Below, piece by piece: positions 54,897 to 63,692 of a stretch of 64,000 bases of DNA. Within the stretch, counting starts at the first letter, position 1; the number at the start of each line of letters is the position of its first letter. The position numbers and the translations under genes are program-made. Source of the DNA: Mesorhizobium liriopis (GTDB lineage: Bacteria; Pseudomonadota; Alphaproteobacteria; Rhizobiales; Rhizobiaceae); contig NZ_JAMXQS010000003.1 in the NCBI RefSeq assembly GCF_024053505.1, positions 62,001-126,000 on the forward strand, written 5' to 3'. A model generated the notes under the pieces. It made no database searches and was not told the origin of the DNA. It saw only the letters and a list, made by a program, of their open reading frames with translations.

Positions 54897-55328
54897 TCAG
54901 GGCGCGGCCTTGCCCTGCGCAGCCTTCGTCTTGCGATAGTGCTCCATCACCATATCGCAATCCTGCGTCGCCGGATTGGCGCGGCAGTATCCGGCGGCGC
55001 GTTCCAGGTTCGACGCCATCATGCCCGGCAGGTATTTCTCTAGTTCTCCATAACGGCGCATGGTTTCGGCCTGCACCGCGTTCTGTGAGAGGCCTGTCGG
55101 GTCGAGACCGCCCAAGGTGCTGGCCGCCATTTGCGCCGGCGCCATCGCCTGCACACGGTCGGCCGCTGCCAAGGCCTTTTCCTCTTCCGCGGGCGTCAGC
55201 GGCTTGGCCGTGAAAAAGCCATCGCGGGTCATACCGCTCGCCATGGAGGGTGGTTGCGGCTGGCTCGACTGACATGCGGCGAGCAGAAGGGGCAGCGCGA
55301 GAAACGCGAAGCGCCGGGCGATGGGCAT
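54897..55328 (-). CDS. Putative lipoprotein of unknown function
   Basis: 143 residues with a lipoprotein signal peptide (LALPLLLAAC, lipobox Cys about residue 19). The remainder is mainly helical and polar, with a Cys pair (YCRANPATQDC) near the C-terminus that could form a disulfide. No known domain was recognised. Expected location is the outer-membrane inner leaflet or periplasm. Confidence 0.75.
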   Translation of the reverse strand: MPIARRFAFLALPLLLAACQSSQPQPPSMASGMTRDGFFTAKPLTPAEEEKALAAADRVQAMAPAQMAASTLGGLDPTGLSQNAVQAETMRRYGELEKYLPGMMASNLERAAGYCRANPATQDCDMVMEHYRKTKAAQGKAAP

Positions 55329-55402
55329 CGGGACATCCTTGAGGTGATGCCCCCTGCCCTACCCGGCTTTCGTATCGGACTCGTGCCGCCTCGTGGACTT
55401 TG

Positions 55403-56506
55403 TCAGGCGGCTTCTTCCGTCCATTTCCTGATGAGGTGCGCGCCTCGCGCGAGTTGCGGTGCCGGCTCGATCTTGCCGCCGAGCGCGGCTGCCGCGCGCC
55501 AAGGCCAGCGTGGGTCGGCGAGGAAGGGCCGTGCCAGCGCGACCATATCGGCATCGCCGTTTTCCAAAATGGCTTCGGCCTGCTGGGGCTCGTCGATCAT
55601 GCCGACGGCGCGCACCGGAATACCGGCCTGCTCACGGATGGTGCGCGCGAGATGGACCTGATAGCCCGGACCGGTCGGCACCTTCTGCAAAGGCGAGTTG
55701 CCGCCACTCGAGCAGCAGATATAGCTCACGCCTTCGGCCTTGAGCGCCTTTGCCACTTCAACCGCGTCTTCTTCTGCAAAGCCGCCTTCGACCCATTCGG
55801 TGACGGACAAGCGCGCGCCGATCATCAGGTCGGGTGCCGCTGCCTTTACCGCGCGGGTGACCTCCACGATCAGCCGCATGCGGTTGTCCAAGCTGCCGCC
55901 GTAACGGTCGGTGCGCTGGTTGGAGAGCGGGGACAGGAACTGGAACAGCAGATAGCCATGCGCGCCGTGAATTTCGATGAAGTCGAAACCAGCCCGGGCC
56001 GAGCGCGCGGCCGCATCCGCGAAATGCTGAACGATTTCGGCGATCTCGTCCTCAGAAAGCGCATGGGGCGTATGCCAGCCGTCATCGTAAGGAAGGGCCG
56101 AGGCTGAAACCGTCTGCCAAGGGTCCTGACCGTCTTTGAGAGGCCCGCCTCCTTCCCAGGGGCGTTGGCACGATGCCTTGCGGCCCGCATGAGCCAGCTG
56201 GATGCCGAACTTGGTGCCGGGCACAGCCACGCGCCGCGCGGCATCGAGCGCACGCTTGGCAGCGGCCTCGTTGTGATCGGAATAGAGACCCATGCAGCCA
56301 TGACTGATGCGGCCGCGCCGCTCGACATCGGTCATCTCGACGGTGACCATGCCGGCACCCGACATCGCATAGTTCATCCAGAGCTGGAGATGCCAATCGG
56401 TCGCCGAGCCGTCATCGGCCGAATATTGGCACATGGGGGCGATGGCGATGCGGTTGGGGAACGAAAGATTGCCGAGAGTGATCGGCGAAAAAAGCTGCGA
56501 CGACAT
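55403..56506 (-). CDS. NADH:flavin oxidoreductase / Old Yellow Enzyme family (YqjM-like)
   Basis: 367 residues from the ATG at 56506 (MSSQLFSPITLGNLSFPNRI). FMN-binding TIM barrel with the YqjM-type Cys26 (APMCQYSA), the substrate motif QLAHAGRKAS and FIEIHGAHGYLLFQFLSP. It reduces activated C=C bonds of enals, enones or nitro compounds with NADPH. The extended frame to 56773 lacks similarity. The gene diverges from a sugar-isomerase/dehydrogenase pair, with a ~145-bp shared region. Confidence 0.9.
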   Translation of the reverse strand: MSSQLFSPITLGNLSFPNRIAIAPMCQYSADDGSATDWHLQLWMNYAMSGAGMVTVEMTDVERRGRISHGCMGLYSDHNEAAAKRALDAARRVAVPGTKFGIQLAHAGRKASCQRPWEGGGPLKDGQDPWQTVSASALPYDDGWHTPHALSEDEIAEIVQHFADAAARSARAGFDFIEIHGAHGYLLFQFLSPLSNQRTDRYGGSLDNRMRLIVEVTRAVKAAAPDLMIGARLSVTEWVEGGFAEEDAVEVAKALKAEGVSYICCSSGGNSPLQKVPTGPGYQVHLARTIREQAGIPVRAVGMIDEPQQAEAILENGDADMVALARPFLADPRWPWRAAAALGGKIEPAPQLARGAHLIRKWTEEAA

Positions 56507-56650
56507 GAGAAGCTCCGGTGAGTCGGGCTGATGTAAGCCACTCGACCGCTTCCGCAACCACGTTTGAAACGTTTCCAAAAACACCTTGCGGCGCCGTCCC
56601 CTGTTTGCGACACCTCGCGCCTCGCATGAATTTCGGAGGAGGACGAACCC

Positions 56651-57712
56651 ATGCCAGCCACCATGAAGGGACCGGGCATCTTCCTGGCGCAGTTCGCAGG
56701 CGATGCGGAGCCGTTCAACTCTCTGCCTTCGATCGCCAAATGGGCGGGCGGGCTCGGCTACAAGGGCATCCAAGTCCCTTCATGGGACAGCCGGCTGTTC
56801 GACCTCGAAAAGGCTGCGACCTCCAAGACCTATTGCGACGAAGTGCAGGGCATCGCGCGCGAAGCGGGCGTGCAGATCACCGAACTCTCGACGCATCTTC
56901 AGGGGCAGCTCGTCGCGGTGAACCCGGCCTATGACAGCCAGTTCGACGCCTTCGCCCCCTCATCCGTGCACAACAATCCGAAGGCGCGGCAGGAATGGGC
57001 GGTGCAGCAGCTCCTGTGGGGCGCCAAGGCCTCGCGCAATCTCGGGCTTGATGTCTCCGTCACCTTCTCCGGCTCGCTCGCCTTCCCCTATCTCTACCCA
57101 TGGCCGCAACGGCCGGCGGGCTTGATCGAGGAAGCTTTTGCCGAATTGGCTCGCCGCTGGAAGCCGATCCTCGACGCCTATGATGCCGAAGGCGTGGACG
57201 TGGCCTACGAAATCCATCCCGGCGAAGACCTGTTCGATGGGGCGACCTTCGAAATGTTCGTGGACGCGGTGGACGGCCACAGCCGCGCCGCCATCAACTA
57301 CGACCCGTCGCACTTTCTCCTGCAACAGCTCGACTATCTCGCCTTCATCGACATCTACCACGAGCGCATCAAGGCGTTCCATGTGAAGGACGCCGAGTTC
57401 AATCCGGACGGGCGGCAGGGCGTCTATTCGGGCTATCAGAGCTGGATCAACCGCGCCGGCCGCTTCCGCTCGCTGGGCGACGGGCAGGTCGATTTCTCGG
57501 GCATCTTTTCCAAGCTCGCGCAATATAACTATGACAGCTGGGCAGTGCTTGAATGGGAATGCTGCCTCAAGCACCCCGAAGACGGAGCGGCTGAAGGCGC
57601 GCCGTTCATTTCCAGCCATATCATTCGCGTGACGGAGAAAGCCTTCGACGACTTCGCGGGCGGCAGCACCGACAAGGCTGCTTTGCGCAAGATGATGGGT
57701 ATCGAAGGCTAA
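56651..57712 (+). CDS. Sugar phosphate isomerase/epimerase-family protein
   Basis: 353-residue xylose-isomerase-like TIM barrel. Conserved metal-site stretches are VAYEIHPGEDLFDG (Glu), INYDPSHFLLQQLD (Asp/His), KAFHVKDAEF (His/Asp) and AVLEWECCLK (Glu). It most likely interconverts a keto/aldo sugar or inositol-type intermediate produced by the dehydrogenase encoded directly downstream (15 bp). A GGAGGA ribosome site precedes the start. The exact sugar is unknown. Confidence 0.88.
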   Translation: MPATMKGPGIFLAQFAGDAEPFNSLPSIAKWAGGLGYKGIQVPSWDSRLFDLEKAATSKTYCDEVQGIAREAGVQITELSTHLQGQLVAVNPAYDSQFDAFAPSSVHNNPKARQEWAVQQLLWGAKASRNLGLDVSVTFSGSLAFPYLYPWPQRPAGLIEEAFAELARRWKPILDAYDAEGVDVAYEIHPGEDLFDGATFEMFVDAVDGHSRAAINYDPSHFLLQQLDYLAFIDIYHERIKAFHVKDAEFNPDGRQGVYSGYQSWINRAGRFRSLGDGQVDFSGIFSKLAQYNYDSWAVLEWECCLKHPEDGAAEGAPFISSHIIRVTEKAFDDFAGGSTDKAALRKMMGIEG

Positions 57713-57727
57713 GGGGAGTTATTGGTT

Positions 57728-58915
57728 ATGGTTAGCGGCAAAGCGATCGAAAAGACTTCTGGACCCATCCGGCTCGGCATGGTGGGCGGCGGCCAAGGCG
57801 CCTTCATCGGTGGGGTGCACCGCATCGCAGCACGGCTCGACGGCGAGTTCCAGCTCGTCGCGGGTGCGCTCTCTTCCAACCCCGAGCGCGCGCGCGCATC
57901 GGGCGCGGAGCTCAACCTCGACCCGGATCGCACCTACACGTCCTTCGACGAGATGGCGGAGCGCGAAAGCCAGCGGCCGGACGGCATCGAAGCGGTCGCT
58001 ATCGTCACGCCCAATCACATGCACTTCCCGGCCGCGAAGGCGTTCTTGGAAGCCGGTATCCACGTGATCTGCGACAAGCCGCTGACATCGAACCTCGAAG
58101 ACGCCAAGGCGCTCGCCGCGATCGCTAGGAAATCCGGCAGGATCTTCGTGCTGACGCATAATTATACCGGCTACCCGATGGTGCGGCAGGCGCGTGCGAT
58201 GGTCGAGGAAGGTCTGCTCGGCACACTCAGGCTGGTGCAGGCCGAATATCCGCAGGATTGGCTCTCCGAACCCGTCGAGCAGACGGGCTCGAAGCAGGCG
58301 ACATGGCGTGTCGATCCGGCCCAGTCGGGGGCAGGCGGCGCGACAGGTGATATCGGCACGCATGCCTTCAACCTCGCCCGCTTCGTGACCCAGCTCGAAC
58401 TCGACAGCCTCGCCGCCGATCTCGACAGCTTCGTGGAAGGGCGGCGCCTGGACGACAACGCCAACATCCTCCTCCGCTTCAAGCCGAAGGGCTCGGAGCA
58501 CCAGCCCAAGGGCATGATCTGGGCGAGCCAGGTTGCGCCCGGCCACGAAAACGGGCTGAAGCTTCGTGTCTACGGAACCAAGGGTGGGCTCGAATGGGTG
58601 CAGGCCGATCCGAACTATTTGTGGTTCACGGCGCTCGGCCAGCCCAAGCAGCTGATCACGCGCAATGGTGCCGGCGCCGGGCCGGTGGCCGCACGGGTCA
58701 GCCGCGTGCCCGGTGGGCATCCGGAAGGCTATCTGGAAGGCTTCGCCAACATCTATGCCGAAGCCGCGCGTGCCATTCGTGCGGCACGAAACGGGGAAAC
58801 GCTTTCGGCGGACGTGCTTTACCCCACCGTCGATGACGGCGTGGAAGGCGTGGCTTTTGTTGACGCTTGCGTACGCTCATCCAAGGCTGACGGCGCGTGG
58901 ACGAAACTCGACTGA
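57728..58915 (+). CDS. Gfo/Idh/MocA-family dehydrogenase
   Basis: 395 residues from the ATG at 57728 (GGGGAG ribosome site upstream). Rossmann NAD(P) motif GMVGGGQGAFIGGVH, conserved Lys in CDKPLTSNLEDA and the His-containing GDIGTHAFNLARF motif. It is cytoplasmic, unlike the TAT-exported family member at 28,528. With the isomerase upstream it forms a two-gene unit for oxidation and rearrangement of a sugar, inositol or sugar acid. No transporter gene is adjacent. Confidence 0.89.
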   Translation: MVSGKAIEKTSGPIRLGMVGGGQGAFIGGVHRIAARLDGEFQLVAGALSSNPERARASGAELNLDPDRTYTSFDEMAERESQRPDGIEAVAIVTPNHMHFPAAKAFLEAGIHVICDKPLTSNLEDAKALAAIARKSGRIFVLTHNYTGYPMVRQARAMVEEGLLGTLRLVQAEYPQDWLSEPVEQTGSKQATWRVDPAQSGAGGATGDIGTHAFNLARFVTQLELDSLAADLDSFVEGRRLDDNANILLRFKPKGSEHQPKGMIWASQVAPGHENGLKLRVYGTKGGLEWVQADPNYLWFTALGQPKQLITRNGAGAGPVAARVSRVPGGHPEGYLEGFANIYAEAARAIRAARNGETLSADVLYPTVDDGVEGVAFVDACVRSSKADGAWTKLD

Positions 58916-58922
58916 GTTCAGG

Positions 58923-59144
58923 CTAAGCCGAACGCGCCTCGGGTCGCTGATAGGCGAGAGCCGACGTCAGCGACTCCTCATCGGCCATGCCGGCATTGTG
59001 GAGCGCAAGGATCGTCAGGGCGAGTTCCTTGCCCGCTTCCGATTCCGGCATCACCTCACGCGCAGCACAGGCGCGGTCGAACACACGTTTCAGCCGTTCG
59101 ATCTCAACGGGACGCAGCAGTCCGCGCTCATAAAGGGATTTCGG
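58923..59144 (-). CDS. Conserved small hypothetical protein
   Basis: 73 residues from the ATG at 59144 (MPKSLYERGLLRPVEIERLK). Mostly helical, with FDRACAAREVMPESEAGKELAL. The layout matches short helical proteins annotated as hypothetical in Rhizobiales. It is convergent with the dehydrogenase gene (7 bp between stops). Function unknown. Confidence 0.68.
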   Translation of the reverse strand, partial: PKSLYERGLLRPVEIERLKRVFDRACAAREVMPESEAGKELALTILALHNAGMADEESLTSALAYQRPEARSA

Positions 59145-59295
59145 CATTCCTGTTCCCCCAACAAGACACCCTAGCAACCCAGACTAGAAAGAAAAAGGCT
59201 CTTCTTTCAACCTCATAGGATAATCGGGAGCATCTCGCTTGGTTTGTTTGGCAGGGTTCGCGCGCTTATCGCGCCTGTTAACCATGCTGGCATCT

Positions 59296-59820
59296 CTAAC
59301 ACTTCAGCGCCGTTTGGGTTCCTTCGACGGCTTCCCCGTTTGCCGCAAAGAGGAAGGTGCGGAGATGGGCCCACGGCCCGCCGCGGTACTCCCAAAGGTC
59401 CAGCCCTTCCCCGCGAACAATGAAGGGAATGAAGCGCGCCTCAAGCTCATCGCGAAGCTGTCGTGCCTCAGCCGGCTCAACCTTGTTCTGGATCGTCACG
59501 TGTGGCCGGATATGTTGGCTGTCCTGCGGGCCGAGAAGCTCCCGCCACCGGGTCGCAAGCCTCGCGCGGAGCGTCTCAGTGTCCGGGGAACTCAGATCAT
59601 AGGCCATACCGCGTCCGAGAAACCGCAATCCGGGAACATCGATCGTGAATGCGGAGAGCATTCCGGCCTCGTTTGCCAAGTCGATTTCCAGTTGCTTCCG
59701 GTGTTCGGCCGGAAGTTGATGGAAAAGGGTCACATGGGCGTCGAGGTAGTTCCGCTCGGGCGGAAAGTAGCGTTTTCGCTCCGCCGTAAACCGTTCGGCG
59801 CTAGCCTTATCGAGCTTCAA
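59296..59820 (-). CDS. 2'-5' RNA ligase / 2H phosphoesterase-family protein
   Basis: About 174 residues with the two hallmark HxT motifs of 2H phosphoesterases: HVTLFH (near residue 29) and HVTIQN (near 107). These act on cyclic phosphates or 2'-5' bonds in RNA or nucleotides. The only standard start in frame is a TTG at 59820. Conservation (PLIVTLKLDKA) extends about five to ten codons further upstream, into a stretch with no ATG, GTG or TTG before an in-frame stop. The true start may be a rare codon such as CTG, or there may be an upstream frameshift. Confidence 0.75.
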   Translation of the reverse strand: MKLDKASAERFTAERKRYFPPERNYLDAHVTLFHQLPAEHRKQLEIDLANEAGMLSAFTIDVPGLRFLGRGMAYDLSSPDTETLRARLATRWRELLGPQDSQHIRPHVTIQNKVEPAEARQLRDELEARFIPFIVRGEGLDLWEYRGGPWAHLRTFLFAANGEAVEGTQTALKC

Positions 59821-60030
59821 AGTGACAATGAGGGGAAGCGAACCGAGCAGTTTCAGACACCTATCGTAAAACCTTTCTTAACAACGAGAGGTCGCGCTCG
59901 ATCCATCACGAACAATTACAAGAATAAACCAACCGTGATGGAACGCCCCATAATGGCCACATGAGCGCCCCGTTTCGTCTCGCTTACCGGTTAGTTGGCT
60001 TGGTTATCCGACCAATGGAACTTTCCTTGC

Positions 60031-60381
60031 ATGACGAAAAAGCACCTGACGGTCGCCGCGCTGGCGACGGCAACGATCCTCGGAGCCATGAATAGCGCGG
60101 CTTTCGCCCAGTGCGGGCGTGCCTCCTGGTACGCACTCACCTCGAAGACGGCTTCCGGCGAGCGGATGAACCCCGCTGCCATGACCGCCGCCCACCGCTC
60201 ACTGCCCTTCGGCACCAAGCTCAAAGTCACCAACCGCGATAACGGCAAGACCGTCGTGGTCCGCATCAACGATCGTGGACCGTTCATCAAGGGCCGCGTG
60301 CTGGACCTGTCCAAGGCTGCGGCGCGTTCGCTCGGCTTCGTGGGCGCAGGCCATACCAGCGTTTGCACGCAGAAGGCCTGA
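60031..60381 (+). CDS. RlpA-like septal ring lytic transglycosylase family protein
   Basis: 116 residues from the ATG at 60031. The signal peptide ends near SAAFAQ (about residue 26), followed by a double-psi beta-barrel domain: [49 protein letters not shown] and [13 protein letters not shown]. The catalytic Asp of VRINDRGP is present. The SPOR domain found in full-length RlpA is missing, so this is the short secreted form. Two Cys (one early, one near the C-terminus) could be disulfide-bonded. Confidence 0.87.
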   Translation: MTKKHLTVAALATATILGAMNSAAFAQCGRASWYALTSKTASGERMNPAAMTAAHRSLPFGTKLKVTNRDNGKTVVVRINDRGPFIKGRVLDLSKAAARSLGFVGAGHTSVCTQKA

Positions 60382-60432
60382 CCGCCAAAGCATGTCCCAG
60401 GCGGGCGTGAACTCTCCCGCCGGGACCGGCTT

Positions 60433-61314
60433 CTAGATCAATACATCCGGCTCGAGCCGTCCCTTCACGGGCAAGTCGAGCAGGAATGTCTGGCCGGCGA
60501 GCCTGTCCTTCGCGCGGCCCTCCTCATCCAGACCCTTCCAAGCCGAGGTCGCCGCGAGCTTTCCCGCATCGCGGCCGATGAAAGCCGGACAGGAAATCTG
60601 GGCGGCCGGCATCGCGATCGAGCGGATCAGAGCGCCGTCAGCGCTGTAGGCATCGATGCGCGAGCCACCCCAGCGCGCGTTCCACAAGGTGCCATCGCTG
60701 CCGACCACCGCGCCGTCGATGCCGCCATCGGCCTCCTTGCCGTCCACGAAGACCTGCGGTTCCGCGCGCGGCAGGCCGGTTTGGGAGTCGCAAGGCACCC
60801 GCCAGAGTTTCTGCGCCTGCGTGTCGGCGAAATAGGCGGTCGAACCGTCCGGCGAGAAGCAGATCGAGTTGGGGATCAGGATGCCGTCGAAGAGCGGGCG
60901 CAACTCCCCCTCACGCATCCAGTGGATAGAGCCCTTCACGGCACCGTCTTCCTTGCCCATGATCGAGACCCAGAACGCGCCGGAGGGGTGAACACGCGCA
61001 TCGTTGGAGCGGGTGTTCTCACGCTCCTCGTCGAGCGCGAGATAAAGCGAAAGCTTGCCGCTCTTGCGGTCGCGCAGATGGAAGCCGTTTTCCGAAACGA
61101 TCAGTTGCCGCTCGTCATCGACGCTGGCGATGGCACTCGCCATCCAAGGCAGGTCGTGAACCAGCGTTTCGCCCGACGCGAATTTGTGTTCGAGCAGCTT
61201 GCGGTTGACGATGTCGAACCAGAACAGCGCGTCCGAGCGATGGTCGTAGCTCGGCCCCTCGCCAAGCTCGCATGGGTAGTCGGAGAGAACCGAAACCTTT
61301 ACGCTATCGGTCAT
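60433..61314 (-). CDS. SMP-30/gluconolactonase-family lactonase
   Basis: 293 residues from the ATG at 61314, overlapping the aldolase stop by 4 bp. Six-bladed beta-propeller of the SMP-30 family, with ELGEGPSYDHRSDALFWFDI (metal Glu), an Asn/Asp metal site in RSNDARVHPSGAFW, and SPDGSTAYFADT. In this operon it should hydrolyse galactono-1,4- or 1,5-lactone to galactonate. Substrate is inferred from neighbours. Confidence 0.88.
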   Translation of the reverse strand: MTDSVKVSVLSDYPCELGEGPSYDHRSDALFWFDIVNRKLLEHKFASGETLVHDLPWMASAIASVDDERQLIVSENGFHLRDRKSGKLSLYLALDEERENTRSNDARVHPSGAFWVSIMGKEDGAVKGSIHWMREGELRPLFDGILIPNSICFSPDGSTAYFADTQAQKLWRVPCDSQTGLPRAEPQVFVDGKEADGGIDGAVVGSDGTLWNARWGGSRIDAYSADGALIRSIAMPAAQISCPAFIGRDAGKLAATSAWKGLDEEGRAKDRLAGQTFLLDLPVKGRLEPDVLI

Positions 61315-61949
61315 GCTGCGCTCTTTCCGAAAACGGCGTCCCAAGCCTCGACGCTCGCCTTGGCGCGCTGGCCGATTTCGTGAGCGGTCCAGTCGGGCTT
61401 GAAGAGACTGGAACCCAGACCGAAGGTCTCCACGCCGATCTTGCCGTAATCGCCGAAATCCTTTTCCGACACACCGCCGACGGCGCCGATCACAGCATCC
61501 TTGGGCAAAACAGCGCGAATGGCCGCAATGCCGTTTGCACCGAGAACGCTTGCGGGAAAGAATTTCAGAGCTGACGCGCCATGGCGCAGAGCCTGGAAAG
61601 CCTCGGTAGGCGTGAACACGCCGGGCATGGTCACCATGCCATGCTCCCCTGCACGGTCGAGCACCCCGCCATCGACATTGGGGCTGACCAGAAGCTGCCC
61701 GCCGACATCGTGCAGGCGGTCCACGTTTTCTGTCGTCAGCACGGTCCCTGCTCCCACCAGCGCGGAGGACGGCAGCGCCTTGACGATGGTTTCGATGGAG
61801 CGGAACGGCTCGGGCGAGTTGAGCGGCACCTCGATCGCCTCGATGCCCGCTTCAAAGAGCGAGGCGGCGATGGCATGCGCGTTTTCGGGCTTGAGCCCGC
61901 GCAGGATCGCGACCAGCCCGCGCTTGAGCCGAGGAAAAGGTCTGCTCAT
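61311..61949 (-). CDS. dgoA: 2-Dehydro-3-deoxy-6-phosphogalactonate aldolase
   Basis: 212 residues from the ATG at 61949 (MSRPFPRLKRGLVAILRGLK). Class I KDPG/KDPGal aldolase: Glu in EAGIEAIEVPLNSPEP, VGAGTVLT and the Schiff-base Lys in ALKFFPAS. The short EVPLNSPEP variant is typical of KDPGal enzymes. It splits KDPGal to pyruvate and glyceraldehyde 3-phosphate. It overlaps dgoK and the lactonase gene by 4 bp each. Confidence 0.9.
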   Translation of the reverse strand: MSRPFPRLKRGLVAILRGLKPENAHAIAASLFEAGIEAIEVPLNSPEPFRSIETIVKALPSSALVGAGTVLTTENVDRLHDVGGQLLVSPNVDGGVLDRAGEHGMVTMPGVFTPTEAFQALRHGASALKFFPASVLGANGIAAIRAVLPKDAVIGAVGGVSEKDFGDYGKIGVETFGLGSSLFKPDWTAHEIGQRAKASVEAWDAVFGKSAA

Positions 61950-62857
61950 ATCCAAAGCTCCCGATAATGACGCGCCGCGGCATAAAGACCGGCGCGGACG
62001 GCAAGATCCGCATCGGCATGGGTAAATTGCAATCCGGCCAGTTCCAGTGCCGCTTCGTAGAGCGCGCGCATGGTGCCGGAAGCCACCAGCAGCACCGGCT
62101 TGTTCGAGCCCGCGAAGCGCTGCCGCGCGGCGAAGATCTCCGCGCCGATCAGGAGGCCGGACAGGCGCGCGGCGCTGTCGTTTGCGTTCGTGCCGGAAAG
62201 CAGCCCGCCGGCACGGATGCCGAAGAGCCGGCCTTGCAGATCGCCATCCTGCAGGATTTCGGCACAAGCCGCGCGGAAGGGCTCGCTCGGGCCGCTGGCC
62301 GGTTCGGCATCAATCAGCGAGTGGCGCAGGATCGATTGCTCGCGGAGCACGGCGAAGAGCTCCCCGGTGAGAAAGGTCGCGAAGCCGACAACGCGCTCGC
62401 CGTCGAGTTCGGCCCATTTGGAATGCGTGCCGGGCAGGCAAGCGAGTGCCGCGCCGGGCTGGAGCGTTTCGACGAGGCCCGCCAGTTGCGTCTCCTCGCC
62501 GCGCATCACGTCGGCGGGTGATCCCTGGCTCAAGCCCGGCAGGATCAGCACGGGGCGCTTGTCGTGGGCCACGCGCACGGCCTGCGAGAATATCGCGTCG
62601 AGCGAGGTGGGCACCGCGACATAAGGTGCTTCGACCCATCCCTGGCGCGCGCCGACCATGCCGCAGGCAAAGACCGGCAAGCCTTCAGGTGCCCCGAACG
62701 CCGAGAGATGGTCCTCGAGGATGGCGGCGAACTTGCCTTGGGCCTTGAGCATGCCATCCGCGCTGCGACGTTCGGCGAGAACCTCGCCTTGCGCATCCAT
62801 GAGCCAGAGCCGGACATGGGACGAGCCCCAGTCGACGGCGGCGAATGCAGCACTCAA
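61946..62857 (-). CDS. dgoK: 2-Dehydro-3-deoxygalactonokinase
   Basis: 303 residues from a TTG at 62857, which overlaps the SDR stop as TTGA. Actin/hexokinase-type kinase of the DgoK family (AFAAVDWGSSHVRLWLMDAQGE, ACGMVGARQGWVEAPY, CLPGTHSKWAELDGERV, FATFLTGELFAVL). Phosphorylates 2-keto-3-deoxygalactonate to KDPGal for the aldolase next in line. Longer upstream frames are inside the SDR gene and are not used. Confidence 0.9.
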   Translation of the reverse strand: MSAAFAAVDWGSSHVRLWLMDAQGEVLAERRSADGMLKAQGKFAAILEDHLSAFGAPEGLPVFACGMVGARQGWVEAPYVAVPTSLDAIFSQAVRVAHDKRPVLILPGLSQGSPADVMRGEETQLAGLVETLQPGAALACLPGTHSKWAELDGERVVGFATFLTGELFAVLREQSILRHSLIDAEPASGPSEPFRAACAEILQDGDLQGRLFGIRAGGLLSGTNANDSAARLSGLLIGAEIFAARQRFAGSNKPVLLVASGTMRALYEAALELAGLQFTHADADLAVRAGLYAAARHYRELWI

Positions 62858-63618
62858 AGATAGCCTCCATCGACGATCAGCAATTGAGCGGAAAGCATCC
62901 GGCTCGCATCCGAGGCCAGAAACAGGACGGTGCCGACGATATCCTCGACTTCCATCGGCCGCTTGATGCTTTGCCGCGCGACATGGGCGGCAACGCGCTC
63001 TTCCGTGACCCACAACGCCTTCTGGCGCTCCGTCAGCACCCAGCCGGGCGCGACCGCATTCACGCGGATATTGTCGGGGCCGAGTTCGCCGGCAAGGCCC
63101 TTGGTCAGCCCGACGATGCCGGCCTTGGCCGCCGTATAGGAGGACAGGTCGGGATGGTTGATCAGCCAGGAGGTCGAGGTGATGTTGATGATCGATCCGC
63201 CGCCGACGGCCTTCATGCCCGGTGCGACGGCCTGCGCCGAGAAGAAGTGCGGGCGCAGGTTGATGTTCTGGTTGTTGTCCCAGTATTCCGGCGTCACATC
63301 CGCGACCGCGTGACGATCATCGAGCGCGGCATTGTTGACGAGCACGGTGATGGGGCCATGCGCCTGGGCCGCCCGGGTTACCCCAGCGCGAAGTGCCTCC
63401 ACGTCCCGCAGATCGACTGGCACGAAGAGTGGCGCCGGGAAACCCTCGGCTTCGATCTTTCGGCAGAGTTCGCGGCTGGGTCCCTCGGCGATGTCGAAGA
63501 AGGCAACGCGTGCGCCCTGACGAGCAAAACCTTCGACGAAGCCTGCACCGATCCCAGAACCGCCGCCCGTAATCAGGACCGAGGCACCGTCGAGATCGGG
63601 AAACCGCGCTGACGGCAT
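62854..63618 (-). CDS. SDR-family oxidoreductase, probable D-galactose 1-dehydrogenase
   Basis: 254 residues from the ATG at 63618. Classical short-chain dehydrogenase with TGGGSGIG (NAD(P) motif), NNAALDD, catalytic Ser in NITSTSW and YTAAKAG (Tyr/Lys). It is the first gene of SDR-dgoK-dgoA-lactonase. Rhizobial De Ley-Doudoroff pathways use an SDR as galactose dehydrogenase, so oxidation of galactose (or arabinose/fucose) to the lactone is the likely role. Galactonate dehydratase (dgoD) is not in the window. Confidence 0.87.
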   Translation of the reverse strand: MPSARFPDLDGASVLITGGGSGIGAGFVEGFARQGARVAFFDIAEGPSRELCRKIEAEGFPAPLFVPVDLRDVEALRAGVTRAAQAHGPITVLVNNAALDDRHAVADVTPEYWDNNQNINLRPHFFSAQAVAPGMKAVGGGSIINITSTSWLINHPDLSSYTAAKAGIVGLTKGLAGELGPDNIRVNAVAPGWVLTERQKALWVTEERVAAHVARQSIKRPMEVEDIVGTVLFLASDASRMLSAQLLIVDGGYL

Positions 63619-63692
63619 AAAGGCACGCTCCTTGGCTAAGTCGGGCCCTCTGTCCGGCAGCACCGCTCCGCTGTCAAGCTTAAGCTGTCAGC

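Noticed and set aside
59188-59209. 7-bp hairpin GAAAGAA / TTCTTTC
   Set aside because: AT-rich stem without T-run; not a convincing terminator or regulatory element.
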